Shown piece after piece: positions 29,885-29,907 of a stretch of 29,907 nucleotides of DNA. The stretch is from contig SFQY01000026.1 in assembly GCA_004562395.1 (NCBI GenBank), positions 1 through 29,907 of the forward strand, written 5' to 3'. Each line of letters begins with the position of its first letter. Within the stretch, counting starts at the first letter, position 1. The translations under genes and the position numbers were made by a program. A model generated the notes under the pieces. It worked only from the letters and a program-made list of their open reading frames with translations. It made no database searches and was not told the origin of the DNA. This DNA comes from a bacterium (GTDB lineage Bacteria; Bacillota; Clostridia; Oscillospirales; Oscillospiraceae).

Positions 29885-29907
29885 ATGGCAAAGAGAACGG
29901 ACATCAA
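29885..29907 (+). CDS. carB: Carbamoyl-phosphate synthase large subunit, first codons only
   Basis: ATG at 29885 follows AGGAGGATTTC and opens MAKRTDI before the window ends. M-x-KRTDI(K) is the characteristic start of CarB, which makes carbamoyl phosphate for pyrimidine and arginine synthesis. The position after pyrC supports it. Only seven codons are visible and carA is not upstream, so the call depends on this motif and context. Confidence 0.7.

Overview
The window looks like the chromosome of a gut Firmicute of the Clostridia, most likely an Oscillospirales (Ruminococcaceae-like) member. The evidence is strong AGGAGG-type ribosome binding sites, a galacto-N-biose/lacto-N-biose phosphorylase operon, a DUF421/DUF4363 pair, TTG starts, and CCTTCCCCCGGGGGGAAGG-type hairpin repeats. 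This placement is inferred from gene content and style, not from a marker gene. No rRNA, tRNA, CRISPR array, prophage or complete transposase was seen.

Layout. (1) 1-1389, minus strand: a sulfur-transfer/redox cluster (rhodanese lipoprotein, thioredoxin, single-domain rhodanese, start of a CoA-disulfide-reductase-like flavoprotein). Two promoters in it share the palindrome GTGAT-N3-ATCAC at exactly the same distance from the -10 box. (2) 1688-7331, minus strand: an ABC importer (binding protein, two permeases), a small DUF6903 membrane protein and a GH112 phosphorylase, divergent from an AraC-type regulator (7633-8475). This is a galacto-N-biose / lacto-N-biose (mucin or milk glycan) uptake and phosphorolysis operon; one permease seems to lack a transmembrane segment. 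(3) 8476-11272: a scar region with stacked hairpins, a 5'-truncated MATE transporter, an SDR oxidoreductase of the D-mannonate oxidoreductase type, and two non-autonomous repeat elements. (4) 11273-14092: trkA-trkH potassium uptake. (5) 14728-21484: a P1-family self-processing peptidase and a divergent 1835-residue secreted protein with an LCAT-like lipase domain and many beta-sandwich domains. (6) 21647-26431, minus strand: udk-HAD-YhcH-DUF89 operon, glutamate racemase, and DUF421-DUF4363. (7) 26432-29907: composite hairpin repeats, a lipoprotein gene interrupted by one in-frame TAG, dihydroorotase (pyrC) behind a consensus promoter and a terminator-like leader, a third copy of the large palindromic repeat, and the first codons of carB.

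By eye the DNA before about 8.6 kb is less GC-rich than the DNA after 8.9 kb, and the boundary coincides with the MATE fragment and hairpin scars, so the glycan and sulfur loci may have a different history from the rest. The most interesting signals are the matched promoter/operator pairs in the sulfur cluster, repeat families that share interchangeable hairpin cores and are bordered by AGATRTR heptamer arrays, the amber-interrupted lipoprotein, a hairpin that would bury the DUF421 ribosome binding site, and the multi-domain LCAT-like exoprotein.
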